From Anadara kagoshimensis (lineage: Eukaryota > Mollusca > Bivalvia > Arcoida > Arcidae), in NCBI GenBank assembly GCA_021292105.1, contig CM037863.1, forward strand, positions 3,422,892-3,486,891: a stretch of 64,000 nt of DNA, written 5' to 3'. Each line of letters begins with the position of its first letter. The first letter of the stretch is position 1. The notes beneath the pieces were generated by a model. That model saw only the letters and a list, made by a program, of their open reading frames with translations. It had not been told where the DNA came from and did no database searches. Position numbers and translations under genes: made by a program. Shown in pieces: positions 1 to 12,656 of this stretch.

Positions 1-3000
1 GTGACCTCACGTGATCAATGCCTAAAAAACTTCTTTTTTCTAAAAGAAATATTTTAAGTAGTCTAGTTTAGATTTACAACAAAATTTGTTAAAAAAATTA
101 ATTTTTTAACTTAAAAACGATCATACACTTCCGGTATGACATGAGCAATTGACCTCGTTTTTACACCCGTTTTTACATCATATTATATAGTGAAAAATGC
201 ATATATTTTATTAAAAATGGCGTAACTATTACACGTTTTTGATTTCGCTAAAAACTTAATTTACCTGGTACAAAATGTTTTAATGAGGATCAGATAAATA
301 GGTCAGAGACTCTGATGTGCAGAAGGCATAGGTCACATCTTGATTTATTCTCGGTTTCGGTGTGACGTCACAGGTGAAGATGGCCACTTAAGACACCTTG
401 GAAACGGTGACACTAACCTCTTAGATACTATAGATTAATATAGCGATTCGTACAGATCAATATTAAAAAATGGAATAAAATTTAAGTTTGGCAAGGTTAA
501 ATGACATGAAACTTCCCACCAAAAAAATTATGACTTTAATAAGTGATTAGAGATTTTAAAATTTTTTTCAAAAAGTCAAAAATATTAAATTTATAAGCCA
601 GTATATTTGGCAATTGAGGCGGGGTAAAAATAAAATATAATAAAATGACCATGGAACATGGGGAACATTCTTTAATTTTTTTTTGTAACATTTCTTTAAA
701 CTATTACAGTGTTACATCATTAAAAATTTAAATAATTATTTCATATATTTTTTCGATTGTGTATTATTGATCAGTAAATTATGCATGAAATTGTAATTTA
801 GCGGTACCTCTCATTCTCCTTCTCTGTATCTTCCATTCTTTCGTAATTCATTTTCTCATTCTGCTATAACTCCAATTGTAATATTTCCCATGATATCTTC
901 ATAATACAATTTTAAAACTTAAAATTCAAAAATAATTAAAAATTATAATAACTAAGAAATTGTCTCTATTTAGGTATATTTTAAATTACGTAAAAAAATA
1001 TTGGTAAAACAGCCCGGGAATCACGCAACAACTAAAAACTTGGAATAAAACATTCTTTTATTTTTTCCACGATATTTATTTGATCTCAATTTATTAAAAG
1101 TAGAATTTACATCCGATTCTCACATACCGGCAATTAAGAGATTATCAATAAACTGAAGTACCAGTATATCCTGTTTATTAGACATTCCATCGCCGGTAAT
1201 CAAGAGGTAGATCTACCTTACAATATACAAAATTGATTGACAGGTGTTAATATAGTAATATAAAGTATTCATGATGTCTCATATTAAATGTTAGTTGTCA
1301 TCAAGTTGGAATTTGGAAAGATTTATATTTTAATTTTTGATTTTTAATGTATTTAGTGATGAACCGAGTGATCTACGGTAGGAAATTAAACTTATTTAAA
1401 TTCACGAAATGTTGCTCTTTGTATTTTGAAAATCTCAAAAATGATTATTTTACTTTTTAAGTTTCTTGTGTCATTTACACAAAAAAAACAAGTATGACCA
1501 AGTTCATGACCATTATGAACGTCGACGGACAGGTCTGTCCTTTAAAAAATATGTATGAATTTACATATAAATAACTAATTTTTTTAATCATTCCATCCAT
1601 ATGACAATGTTATCAAATAGACTCGACTACAAATTTGAATGAAAATCGCTTAAAGACTAAAGTAAAGTATAATATCTGATGATAGGGATGTACTACCATT
1701 TACCACGGATAATATCTGTGGTAAATGATAGGGATGTACTTCCATTTACCACGGATAATATCCGTGGTAAATGGTAGTACATCCCTATCATTTACTATGC
1801 TATATAACCGTATGTTTTCACCGTATCCAAGGCCACCGATAAAATCTTTACCTGAAATGCCCGAATGTCCGGAACCGAGAATATTACATGTGCCGAAAAA
1901 ATAAAGTGATAGTTTTAGAACAATTTAGGAATAGTAAAATCTGTCTAATAATTCTTATTTTTTAAAATATTTTAACATTTTTCTAACTAAGAATGAAAAG
2001 TTAAACTCTTAGGGCGCCTTTTTGACTTTGAACATGTGCATTGATGTGCTTCCTATGATTGATATTCGGTATAAACAAAATGCCACGAACTTGACGCTAC
2101 CACGAAGTTAAAGCACTTGAAGTACTGAATTGATTTTCTTACAAACTGAAATTTTAGCAAAAACAGTGGAGGGGCCACTCCCCCTCTTTTTTCGGATTGC
2201 CGCTGATCTGAATTCTACGATTTAGTGAAAACCACACATACGTAAATTTAAAAGGAAACAATATTTTTCAAATTATCAAATTAATGACAGGATTGGCGTC
2301 TGTACGTAGCCTCAAATCACAAATTATGATATAACGAAGTATCGTTTACAGTTCAGTGGAACTTCAGTGACAGGGTGTTTACGAAAAATTACTGTAAATA
2401 ACAAGGAAGTCAGCTGTACCTTCATCAAGTATATATCCTGTAAAAAGTTTAAATTAAATAAATCCGCGCTTATATAATATCAGAAATCATAATAATAACT
2501 TACTTGTCCCATCGTAACTTTCTGTAAACTTTTTTAACCTTTGACCTCTTTCACCTTTTTTATAAAAGATAAATAGGATCAGGAACAGAATAGACACACC
2601 TCGGAATTGATTCTAGGTTTCGGCGTGACGTCACAGATGAAGATAACGACTTTTAAACATCTTATCTCTAATCTATAAATTAACCCAATTTAAAACATTT
2701 CAAAACGCTATTTTCTTGTTTTCTGATCAGAGGACAGTTGTTTTTATTTTATTTTTAATTTATAAATATTGAGAAGAATTTTTGAACTGAGTTCGGAATT
2801 TCAAGCAAGCCACTACAAAGCTACATACTATGATATAATCAATCGTAATAGTTAATTCCACTTTATTTTATTTTTTTCATTACGAAGTTAGTATTATCTG
2901 TCTCTCTCAATCTATTAGACATTTTCACGGAGACGGACTTCAGAGACGGAGACCGAGACGGAGACGGTTAATTAGGGGTTTTCTCAAAATCTTATCATTA

Positions 3001-3147
3001 TTTAGATGTGTCCACCCTGTATGCCTGCCTGTCTGTCCGTCCGTCACACTAGTTTGCGTAAAGTCTGAGCTCAATTTTTGCCATCATCAAGTTCGAGTCT
3101 CTTCATGAACGGAGTAAACAGCAAAAACCACAGAATATTTTTAATTT
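1..3147. other. Non-coding, AT-rich stretch
   Basis: No gene is seen apart from the palindrome at 1679-1791. Two similar segments (about 290-390 and 2570-2655) share TTTCGGNGTGACGTCACAG, a dispersed repeat. Confidence 0.5.
1679..1791. repeat. 113-bp palindromic sequence with a nested third arm
   Basis: ATGATAGGGATGTACTACC at 1679 is matched by its reverse complement ending at 1791. The intervening sequence carries another copy of the same module (GATAGGGATGTACTTCC). It is a likely foldback or MITE remnant with no coding content. Confidence 0.65.
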
Positions 3148-3477
3148 TTACTTCTGGCTTGCCCTGCACGAGATAATTTTATATTAAGAAGAATTCAAAC
3201 AAGACAAAATGCTTCAAATAAAGAAAGTTTATTTCTTGAAAAAAATTCAATAGCTCAATATGACCTGTTCGGATCGTATATAACCCCCGGTGCGTGAACA
3301 CCAATCATGGGTTGTAACAACAACGGAATTTTAACAGGGGTGGTATATAAAATGTAAACGAAAAACACGTGTCTACAATGTTTTCAAGAAATATACCTTC
3401 TTTATTTGAAACATTTTGTCTGGTTTAAATTCATTTTTTAATATGAAATCATCTCATGCAGGGCAAGCCAGAAGTAA
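3148..3477. mobile_element. About 330-bp MITE with roughly 100-bp terminal inverted repeats
   Basis: TTACTTCTGGCTTGCCCTGC at the left end is repeated inverted at the right end. The similarity continues inward for about 100 bp (including CAAATAAAGAA), leaving a non-repeated centre around 3260-3370. The outer TA on each side fits a TA target site. There is no ORF. Confidence 0.75.
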
Positions 3478-5695
3478 ATCAAAACACCGAAGGTGCCCAG
3501 CGAACAGAGAGCGAGAACAAAATGCAAGCATCTTTTACAATTGCTAATTACCTATCATCATGAAGGATGTTATAACTGTGCCAGTTTTTAAGTACAAGTC
3601 AAGATTGCACTGAGTCTCATTTTTTCCAATACATGTATGTATTATTCTTCACATGTTTTTTTCTTCACAGAAGTGTTTTCAAAGTAGGCATATATTCTGC
3701 ACAGCTGAAAACTTAAGAATCAAATGTTGCATAATACATGTAATTTTCTTGTCGCCTGTACATCTGTACATTGTATTTAGTTCTATCTTTGGTTGTGGCA
3801 AGACAAGTTTTATTCAGTTGAAAATTTCAGTGTTCTATTTTAAAATTGTCATAAGCGGTCTACAATTTTTGTTCAGTGGTTGTCTTGATCTTTAGTGTAT
3901 GTAGTGTGCATCTTGTAATTTATTCAATATTTACAATATACGCCTTGCGTAAGATTTTACAAAGTACATTTTGTTCAGCTGCAAACTTTTCTAAATACTT
4001 TCCATTTTTGAGAAGACTTGTGTTTTTTTCACAGGCTCTGATTTTAAAATGCTGTTGTTACCAATGTAGCAATTGTCAAATCCTGAGGAAACATTGTCAA
4101 ACATAGAGAAGCTCAATTGAAAACTGCAAATGTATACACTATTGTCTTATAAAAAGGGAGCTCAAAGAAGTAGGAATTGCTCACCTGGCTCGATTGACAG
4201 GAAAATGGCCGCCATCACTCAGAACAATATTGTGTCATCGACATTAAAATCTGTATATTCCCATGTATATTTCATTGAAATCAAAACAACTTATAAATTT
4301 CGCAGTGAAATGGTGACCATATCACAAATGGCCAACCGGAAACAATTTGTGTCTGTGCCACTTAAGTATGCATACCACGTTATTCGTGTAAACCAAATAC
4401 TCTGGAATTTCGAGCAACTTGAAAATTTGTGGAGAAAGGGCGGGCTTGCAGAAAATGGCCGTTCATTTTTTCGTCATCCCCACTGATCTCGGCATACCAT
4501 GTTTTTCATAACCTGAACATGGTCGCTCATAAAAAAAAAAAAAAACAAAAAAACAAAAAAAAAACGCCTTGTTCTTGTCGGATCACTCCAAAATGAGGAA
4601 TCTTTGTAGCAAACATGTTATACAGTTTCAAGCAACTTCATTTATCAGTTTCAGCGAAGATTTTTTTTTTTTTTTTTTTTTGGAGATTTTGAGAAGTTTA
4701 CAGATTCACTATTAGACCAAAATGAAATTTTGAGGAAAACAGAGAGACTGGAATAGAAAGCCTAACAACATAAATGTTTTACACCGATATACATGTAGTT
4801 ATATTATAAGCACGAAGCCTTCTGTATGGTACCATTCTGATTTATGGACAACGAGCGGCCTTCAAGGCAAGCGACAATTCAACACCGCGGCTCACACCGT
4901 GAAAAGAGAAAAGTTGCAAAGAAACTTGCTTTAATGGTTGCTGCTGCTTAAAAAGCAAATTATATCCATTATGAATAATGGAAATATCCAGTTAAAAGTT
5001 CAAATTTAAAAAATCACTTTTGAGGTCACTCTGGGCAGTTACGATAGTTTTCATTATTTGCAATTCGTTAACAAAAAAGATGGCACTCAAACGCATCTGA
5101 CAAGTATCATGTCGATGATACCAAATGTGAAAGTCTAGCAATTTATCAAGATTTCTCCGAGATTTGAAGCATTTCTCTACTGAAGAAAATCAAACAACGA
5201 TCACTCACGGTTCGTTTTTAATATTAAAAAAACAAACAAACCAATAACTTCAGGATTTCCAACTACATGTACAACTCAAGTGGATAGGTGAATTTTCACC
5301 CGCCGCGGTGTCAAAAGGGATTAATTTTCCACCGCGGTCCACCGTGATCCATAGACATTCACAGCAACTTAATAAATATTTCTGCCGCGGTGGACAGTCA
5401 AATCGTCCGCCGGCAGGAAGAATCCCACCGCGATGTTTATTGAAAATGAATTACACTTAACCATTGATGGATTATCACATTATCTAGGTACATGTACAGT
5501 CTAACTTAGTTTATTCAAACTTCGATTTTTCAAATGCCTTTGGTTATTCGAAGTTCCCATCATTCATTATAATTCTTATTATTTTTTTTAAAATCGAATA
5601 CCGCAGATTATTCGAACCTGAATTCCGGCGTGTATGTTTTCATCACCTCATTAACCAAGCGTAACTGATTGTAATTTCACAGAGTGGCATGTACT
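3478..5695. other. Non-coding stretch with a GC-rich patch
   Basis: There is a 118-codon open frame at 4130-4486 without recognisable homology or splice context. Poly-A and poly-T tracts lie at 4530-4565 and 4663-4680. CCGCGG-containing sequence at 5300-5435 stands out from the AT background. Confidence 0.5.
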
Positions 5696-5744
5696 TACGG
5701 AAGCGTATTAGGGCCACATTTTTAATTTACTTTTTTTATTTTTT

Positions 5745-7186
5745 ACACTTTAATCTGTAAATTTTACACTTCAATCTGTAAATTTTACACTTTAATGTGT
5801 AAATTTTACACTTTAATCTGTAAAATTTACACTTTAATCTGTAAAATTTACACTTTAATCTGTAAAATTTACACTTTAATCTGTAAATTTTACACTTTAT
5901 TCTGTAAAATTTACACTTTAATGTGTAAAATTTACACTTTAATCTGTAAATTTTACACTTTAATCTGTAAAATTTACACTTTAATGTGTAAATTTTACAC
6001 TTTAATCTGTAAATTTTACACTTTAATCTGTAAAATTTACACTTTAATGTGTAAAATTTACACTTTAATCTGTAAAATTTACACTTTAATCTGTAAATTT
6101 TACACTTTAATCTGTAAAATTTACACTTTAATGTGTAAAATTTACACTTTAATCTGTAAAATTTACACTTTAATCTGTAAAATTTACACTTTAATCTGTA
6201 AATTTTACACTTTAATGTGTAAAATTTACACTTTAATGTGTAAAATTTACACTTTAATCTGTAAAATTTACACTTTAATCTGTAAATTTTACACTTTAAT
6301 GTGTAAAATTTACACTTTAATCTGTAAAGTTTACACTTTAATCTGTAAAATTTACACTTTATTTTGTAAAATTTACACTTTAATCTGTAAATTTTACACT
6401 TTAATCTGTAAATTTTACACTTTAATCTGTAAAATTTACACTTTAATGTGTAAAATTTACACTTTAATCTGTAAAATTTACACTTTAATCTGTAAATTTT
6501 ACACTTTAATCTGTAAAATTTACACTTTAATGTGTAAAATTTACACTTTAATCTGTAAAATTTACACTTTAATCTGTAAAATTTACACTTTAATCTGTAA
6601 ATTTTACACTTTAATGTGTAAAATTTACACTTTAATGTGTAAAATTTACACTTTAATCTGTAAAATTTACACTTTAATCTGTAAATTTTACACTTTAATG
6701 TGTAAAATTTACACTTTAATCTGTAAAGTTTACACTTTAATCTGTAAAATTTACACTTTATTTTGTAAAATTTACACTTTAATCTGTAAATTTTACACTT
6801 TAATCTGTAAAATTTACACTTTAATCTGTAAAATTTACACTTTATTCTGTAAAATTTACACTTTAATGTGTAAAATTTACACTTTAATCTGTAAAATTTA
6901 CACTTTAATCTGTAAATTTTACACTTTAATCTGTAAAATTTACACTTTAATCTGTAAAATTTACACTTTAATCTGTAAAATTTACACTTTAATCTGTAAA
7001 TTTTACACTTTATTCTGTAAAATTTACACTTTAATCTGTAAAATTTACACTTTAATCTGTAAATTTTACACTTTAATCTGTAAAATTTACACTTTAATCT
7101 GTAAATTTTACACTTTAATCTGTAAATTTTACACTTTAATCTGTAAAATTTACACTTTAATGTGTAAAATTTACACTTTAATCTGA
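5745..7186. repeat. 21-bp minisatellite, left arm (about 69 copies)
   Basis: The unit is TAAAATTTACACTTTAATCTG, with variants TAAATTTT and AATGTG. The unit contains its own near-palindrome (GTAAATTTTACA). A higher-order repeat of 399 bp (19 units) is visible: the rare variant CTGTAAAGTTTAC occurs at 6322 and again at 6721 with the same neighbouring variants. Confidence 0.9.
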
Positions 7187-7314
7187 AAAAATCCCTGCGA
7201 TTTTTTAGTTTAGATTCCATTATTAGGTCATGGATCGGGAGTATTTAATCGGGGAGTATTTCAAACGGGGACTTAGATATAGTGAAATAATAAAATGTTT
7301 GGAAGAAATACACG

Positions 7315-7725
7315 GTCCTCATATACAGGTTTAACTTTATTTCTAAGGTCCCATAGTTGGTCTTTATATAAAGGTTTTACTATATTTTGTAGGTTCAATG
7401 GTCCTCATATATACAGGTTTAACTTTATTTCTAAGGTCCCATAGTTTCTTTATATAAAAGTTTTACTATATTTTATAGGTTCAATGGTCCTCATATATAC
7501 AGGTTTAACTTTATTTCTAAGGTCCCATAGTTGGTCTTTATATAAAGGTTTTACTATATTTTGTAGGTTCAATGGTCCTCATATATACAGGTTTAACTTT
7601 ACTTCTAAGGTCCCATAGTTGGTCTTTATATAAAGGTTTTACTATATTTTATAGGTTCAATGGTCCTCATATATACAGGTTTTACTTTATTTCTAAGGTC
7701 CCATAATTGGTCTTTATATAAAGGT
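7315..7725 (+). repeat. 86-88 bp tandem repeat, about five copies, in the element spacer
   Basis: Copies start with GTCCTCATATA at 7315, 7401, 7487, 7575 and 7663 and contain GGTCCCATAG and TTTACTATATTTT. They lie between the two 21-bp arms. Confidence 0.85.
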
Positions 7726-7799
7726 TGAGAACTCTTAAGGTGTCTTCATAAACGCCTCTTCTCCTTAGGAATGAATCAATGCTTCTTTCTACAAGATGT

Positions 7800-8685
7800 C
7801 AAAATAAAGTGTAAATTTTACAGATTAAAGTGTAAAATTTACAGATTAAAGTGTAAAATTTACACATTAAAGTGTAAATTTTACAGATTAAAGTGTAAAA
7901 TTTACAGATTAAAGAGTAAAATTTACAGATTAAAGTGTAAATTTTACAGATTAAAGTGTAAATTTTACACATTAAAATGTAAATTTTACACATTAAAGTG
8001 TAAAATTTACAGATTAAAGTGTAAAATTTACACATTAAAGTGTAAATTTTACAGATTAAAGTGTAAAATTTACAGATTAAAGTGTAAATTTTACACATTA
8101 AAGTGTAAATTTTACAGATTAAAGTGTAAAATTTACAGATTAAAGTGTAAATTTTACACATTAAAGTGTAAATTTTACAGATTAAAGTGTAAAATTTACA
8201 CATTAAAGTGTAAATTTTACAGATTAAAGTGTAAATTTTACAGATTAAAGTGTAAAATTTACAGATTAAAGTGTAAATTTTACAGATTAAAGTGTAAAAT
8301 TTACACATTAAAGTGTAAATTTTACAGATTAAAGTGTAAAATTTACAGATTAAAGTGTAAAATTTACACATTAAAGTGTAAATTTTACAGATTAAAGTGT
8401 AAATTTTACAGATTAAAGTGTAAAATTTACAAATTTACAGATTAAAGTGTAAAATTTACAGATTAATGTGTAAATTTTACAGATTAAAGTGTAAATTTTA
8501 CACATTAAAGTGTAAAATTTACAGATTAAAGTGTAAAATTTACACATTAAAGTGTAAATTTTACAGATTAAAGTGTAAAATTTACAGATTAAAGTGTAAA
8601 TTTTACACATTAAAGTGTAAATTTTACAGATTAAAGTGTAAATTTTACAGATTAAAGTGTAAAATTTACAGATTAAAGTGCAAAA
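7800..8685. repeat. 21-bp minisatellite, right arm in inverted orientation (about 42 copies)
   Basis: The unit is CAGATTAAAGTGTAAATTTTA, the reverse complement of the left arm unit, again with CAGATT/CACATT variants. One slipped unit occurs near 8430 (an extra AAATTTACA). The arm is shorter than the left one by about 27 units. Confidence 0.9.
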
Positions 8686-8731
8686 GATAAAAAAAAGTAA
8701 ATTAAAAATGTGGCCCTAATACGCTTCCGTA

Positions 8732-11236
8732 GAAGATATTAAACAAACCTTAACATCCATAATCTTAATTTTTCATCTTTATACAATAAACAGAAACAAT
8801 TGAACAATGAAGTATTAACTTACAAAACGCTTTACTAAGAATTCACGGGTGATATGCGTAGATTTATTGTATAAAAATGTACCTGGCTTGATCTGCTAGT
8901 AGTGTTTTTAAAGAAGATAATGCTCATTTTTAAAAACTAATATTTGTAAAGGAAAAATATAACAATAGTATTTTATAAAGATAAAAATAAAAAAACAAGA
9001 AGAAGAATAAACTAGAGATTGTAACTGGGATACCAGTTACGTATGATTCCCCACCATCCATAAATAGTTTATGGCATATATCTGGTGAAAAGACCCTAGC
9101 AGGGTTAGCGCTGGGTTGTAAAAGTCTGTCGTCAAGGAAATCGCCAGTTGTAAAATTTTGTTGCCAATTTCATTACTGTGTCGCCAAAAAGGGTAAATCT
9201 TGTGATTTTCACGTCACATGCGTTTTTAATGTTGTGTATAAATTGCCTTGATGAACAATTACATTTTAAAGGCAGTTGTGTATAAAGTACATTTGTACCG
9301 CGCCGACCTGGTAAACTAAAAAAATCATACCTTGATTGCTTTTTAAAATTTCTTTGAAAGTTAAATTAGATTTGAATTAAAGTTTTCGGTTGAGAAAAAT
9401 CGTACATTGGAAGGCCTTCTCGGCATAGAAAGTGACGTTTTCAATGAATTTTATTGAAACTCGTAGAACCCCTTTCAGGTCTCTGATTTGGCGTCACCGC
9501 GTGTTACAATGAATGAACACGTACAGCTGACGTATGGGAGGGTTTGCGCTGGGCATCGTTAACTGCGATTTTTTTCTTAAACTTGCGACAAAACACGGCG
9601 CTTTGCGATTTTTCTGGCCACAAGTTTTCAAAGTTCACCGGTATCTTGGTCACCAGTAATTAACAGGTGATAACACATTGAAGCCAGTGACGGATTGGCG
9701 AGTGTCACTGAATAAACACAGTAATTAACGACTGAGTTGATTAAGATCGTTGTCTTAGGTGCGAATGTAAGACCATCTAATGATGGGCAGGTAGATCCAA
9801 GTAATATTGGAGCGTGTCGACACTGCCTGAGGATATACCCAGGTGCCCCCGATGTCGTCAGACAGTATAAACACCGATGGACTCGGAATTATTGTAAAAT
9901 CCAAAATAAAATATAATAAAAGTTACTCTTTGTGATGTTATTTTTCTAAAAAGTTTATTGATTAATAATCGTGATTCAATGCGCAATACACATCATAGGA
10001 GGTCATCTGTTTGTATTTTAATTACGCGACTTATATCGGTTATTCCTATATGTTTGAGGTTCATGATCATAACGATACATCTACTCAGTCAAAAAGTAAA
10101 GACGGACATTTTTATATGAAGCATGTATGTTAACTCTGTGTATAGTGCATGTGTTGAAATAGATCGACGCTGTATATATAGTCCGATTTAAAAGACCCTC
10201 TCTATTGAAAAAAAGTACTTTTCAACACGTTGAGGTACATATTAGTTTAGGTGTAATATACGGAATAAATCTCATATTGTATTTCCAGCATCTAAAAGAC
10301 TCAGATCTTCATTGCTCTATAGATTATTTAGGTGTTTTAGATGCAAAAGAAATAAAGTCGACTCTCGTTAATTCGAAATCGGTTGAATCGAAATTTCGCT
10401 TAAATCGAAATGATACAAATGGTCCCGTCAGATCGCTATGTATTTCTATGTAAATTTGTTAGTTAATTCGATATGCTGAATTTGAAGCGAATTTTTAGTC
10501 CAAATTACGAAATATTACGAAAATTCCCATGTTTAAATCGAATAAAAAGACACAAAAATATTTTATCTTAAACTTGAACAATATCTGAAATAATTGTCCA
10601 TCTCTTATTTGAAAAGTGTTAATAGTAACAGAGTGACGGCTTACTCGGAAGATTCATTTCCGACTAAAACTACAAATTTTTGTACTCGACATACCGGTCA
10701 TTAGGAAAGTGTCAGTCAGTAAAAGGAGACATTTCATTGATGTAAACTTAAAAAAAGTGGGCAGTCTTCTACTTCCACAGTCAGTGATTAACAGAAAACC
10801 CCCAAGCTATTTGATCTATCAAGGCAAATTGTATACACCATTCATCTCATTGTGTAAGGTTTTAAGTACAGGCGTGTGACGTGACAAGCTTTGGTTTTAA
10901 AAATCGCCAAGTTTTTAACGGTCACTAATCGGATTAACTCATAGGTGAAAGCATTGACTTGGTATAATTAAGGTGTCGTAACCAGCTTATGTCCATTCAG
11001 AATTGGTTTCCCCGGGTATTTTACTACGTATTTATTTACACCCACCCACCCACCTTTAAGATAACGAAAATGAACGCGTCTTGATTATATACACAGACAA
11101 CAGATTATTGGTAGCAAATTTCATCTAAATCCATCAAGCAGTTCCCGAGATATGCGTCAGCATATGGTCTTGAGAGAAGAATAATAATAAGAATAATAAA
11201 AATAATAATAATAAGAAGAAACAGAACGAAAACAAT
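8732..11236. other. Non-coding stretch
   Basis: No gene is seen. TTCGAA-rich sequence near 10370-10500 resembles decayed DNA-transposon ends. Confidence 0.45.
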
Positions 11237-11268
11237 ATGATTCCCCACCTTCGGTGGTGGGGAATCAT
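11237..11268. repeat. Strong 13-bp stem hairpin at the end of an AAT/AAG-rich repeat
   Basis: ATGATTCCCCACC and GGTGGGGAATCAT pair around a six-base loop. It follows an ATAATAATAAG-rich tract from about 11170. The half-motif GATTCCCCACC also occurs near 9048, so it is likely the terminal part of a dispersed element. Confidence 0.6.
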
Positions 11269-11279
11269 AATTAAAAGGT

Positions 11280-11347
11280 ATTCGGGTGGGATTTGAACTC
11301 ATGCCGTACAGGTTACAAAGCGTCCTCGCTACCGACTGAGCTAACCA
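11280..11347 (-). repeat. tRNA-like SINE head (degenerate, Thr-like)
   Basis: On the minus strand an A-box (GGTTAGCTCAGTCGGTAGCG) and a B-box (GAGTTCAAATCCC) are spaced as in tRNA, with a TTTGTAA anticodon-loop-like segment resembling tRNA-Thr. The acceptor ends do not pair, so it is a tRNA-derived repeat and not a functional tRNA. Confidence 0.55.
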
Positions 11348-12156
11348 CAGCAGTAAATGCCAGCCGAGTTAAAATGCAACATAAGTTATATGTGATCAGT
11401 TTAATTTTCCTAATTTTCAAAAATTGACAATTTTCTCCTAAGGGGACAATTTTTTGAAAACTCGTAATGATTGCATTTTAAAAATATTTTCAGAAACAAT
11501 AACATAAAAAATGGTCTTCCGAGGAGAACACTTTAAAAATAATTATCAAAGACGGTAAAACCTCCTCATTTTTCATTTTTTAGCAAAAGAGCACAAAGAT
11601 GAGCTTATTAAGAAAAATACCAATAAAATATACCTTTGAATGAGGCAAAATTTAAAAGCCAAATAAAATACTACTGCTTTATAAATTAAGTGCATGGATA
11701 TTTAGACTTTTATTTTTTAAAAACCAAAACGGTGCATTTAGGGTTAAATCACATCAAACCCGCCATACCTTTTGCCAGTTGAGCACTATAGGTCCTTTTT
11801 GGCCTCTTGTATTAAATTATGGTCATTTTAAGCATATTTTTACCCCTAAAACCAACGGACCGTTTCAACCATAATTTTCAGAAGGCCATTTAAACCATAA
11901 AGTCCAAGAGATCATGCACTAAAATCCGGGTGAACGAGGCCAATTTATGCATATATTTATTTATTGTTACAGTACATATAGATTTTAATATACTGGTAAC
12001 AACATCCATCCTAATTGAAAGTACTGTTTTGTCGCAATTTTCTTTTGAATAAAATGAAAAATTATTTTAGGTGTTGAACTAAGCATAAATAAAAATAATG
12101 TGGTAGTCTTTGTAAAAAAGATCTAAAGTATCCATATTCCATTGTTATTTCTATAG

Positions 12157-12192
12157 ACATAGCTAAAAAACGTCGACTGGCAGAGGTTGAAG
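12157..12192 (+). pseudogene. gene 1 exon remnant, module 1 with a 48-bp internal deletion
   Basis: The sequence matches the 3' part of the gene 2 exon at 60650-60733 (CGTCGACTGGCAGAGGTTGAAG is shared in two pieces), but 48 bp of the 84-bp exon are missing. The remaining stretch still begins after a CTATAG acceptor-like AG and is 36 bp long, so phase 1-1 is kept. The donor is GTTAAT, weaker than GTTAGT in gene 2. It could be a short functional exon or a dead one; splicing cannot be judged from sequence alone. Confidence 0.5.
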
Positions 12193-12656
12193 GTTAATTA
12201 TTAAAGTTATTTTGCTTTTCACAAACATCAAAGTGATTTTCACAATTTCGAAAAATATAATTGACTCTAAAACGATAAAAGAATTGAAATAAAAGTGAAC
12301 TATTTATAGAATACACCTTGGCTACAGCAGATATACATTTTATCCCCAGACTTTTGAACAAAGAGGGGAACATAGCACACATAGTGATTCTAATTTTTTT
12401 GCTACGGCAATATTGTTATATATTTACAATTATGGATTGTATTAAACTCTGTTTTAGACCAAGTAAAGTTATAGGACTATAATTACATTTGCTAATGTGA
12501 CGTCACTCATTTCTTGCTGACACCTATGCTCGTGACGTCATTGATAGGCTGTTCCAGGAATTGGAGTTGCATGTCGTACACGACAGTGTTTTAAATTTAT
12601 TTCCGGATTCAAAAAACAAAAATAAGATTTTTAAAAAATGCGAAATGTAAATATCT

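Larger units (their letters stand above)
5696..8731. mobile_element. TA-flanked foldback element with inverted 21-bp satellite arms
   Basis: Both ends carry the same inverted sequence, TACGGAAGCGTATTAGGGCC, continuing as ACATTTTTAATTTAC (5696-5730 against 8697-8731). The outer TA at each end looks like a Tc1/mariner-type TA target site. Inside are two long arrays of the same 21-bp unit in opposite orientation, separated by about 600 bp. No transposase is present, so it would be a non-autonomous element mobilised in trans. Long open frames on both strands in the arms are by-products of the 21-bp periodicity. Confidence 0.75.

Noticed and set aside
360-2640. TGACGTCA motifs as clustered CRE promoter sites
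   Set aside because: The two occurrences near 363 and 2628 are inside copies of the same dispersed repeat and are not next to a gene start.
4130-4486. 118-residue ORF as a gene
   Set aside because: It lies next to poly-A and poly-T tracts in repeat-like sequence. There is no domain, no splice sites and no paralogue in the window.
5736-8690. Long open frames of (CKFYRLK)n and (CKIYTLI)n on both strands
   Set aside because: They arise because a stop-free 21-bp unit is a multiple of three. They are open on both strands and confined to the satellite, with no start or splice context.
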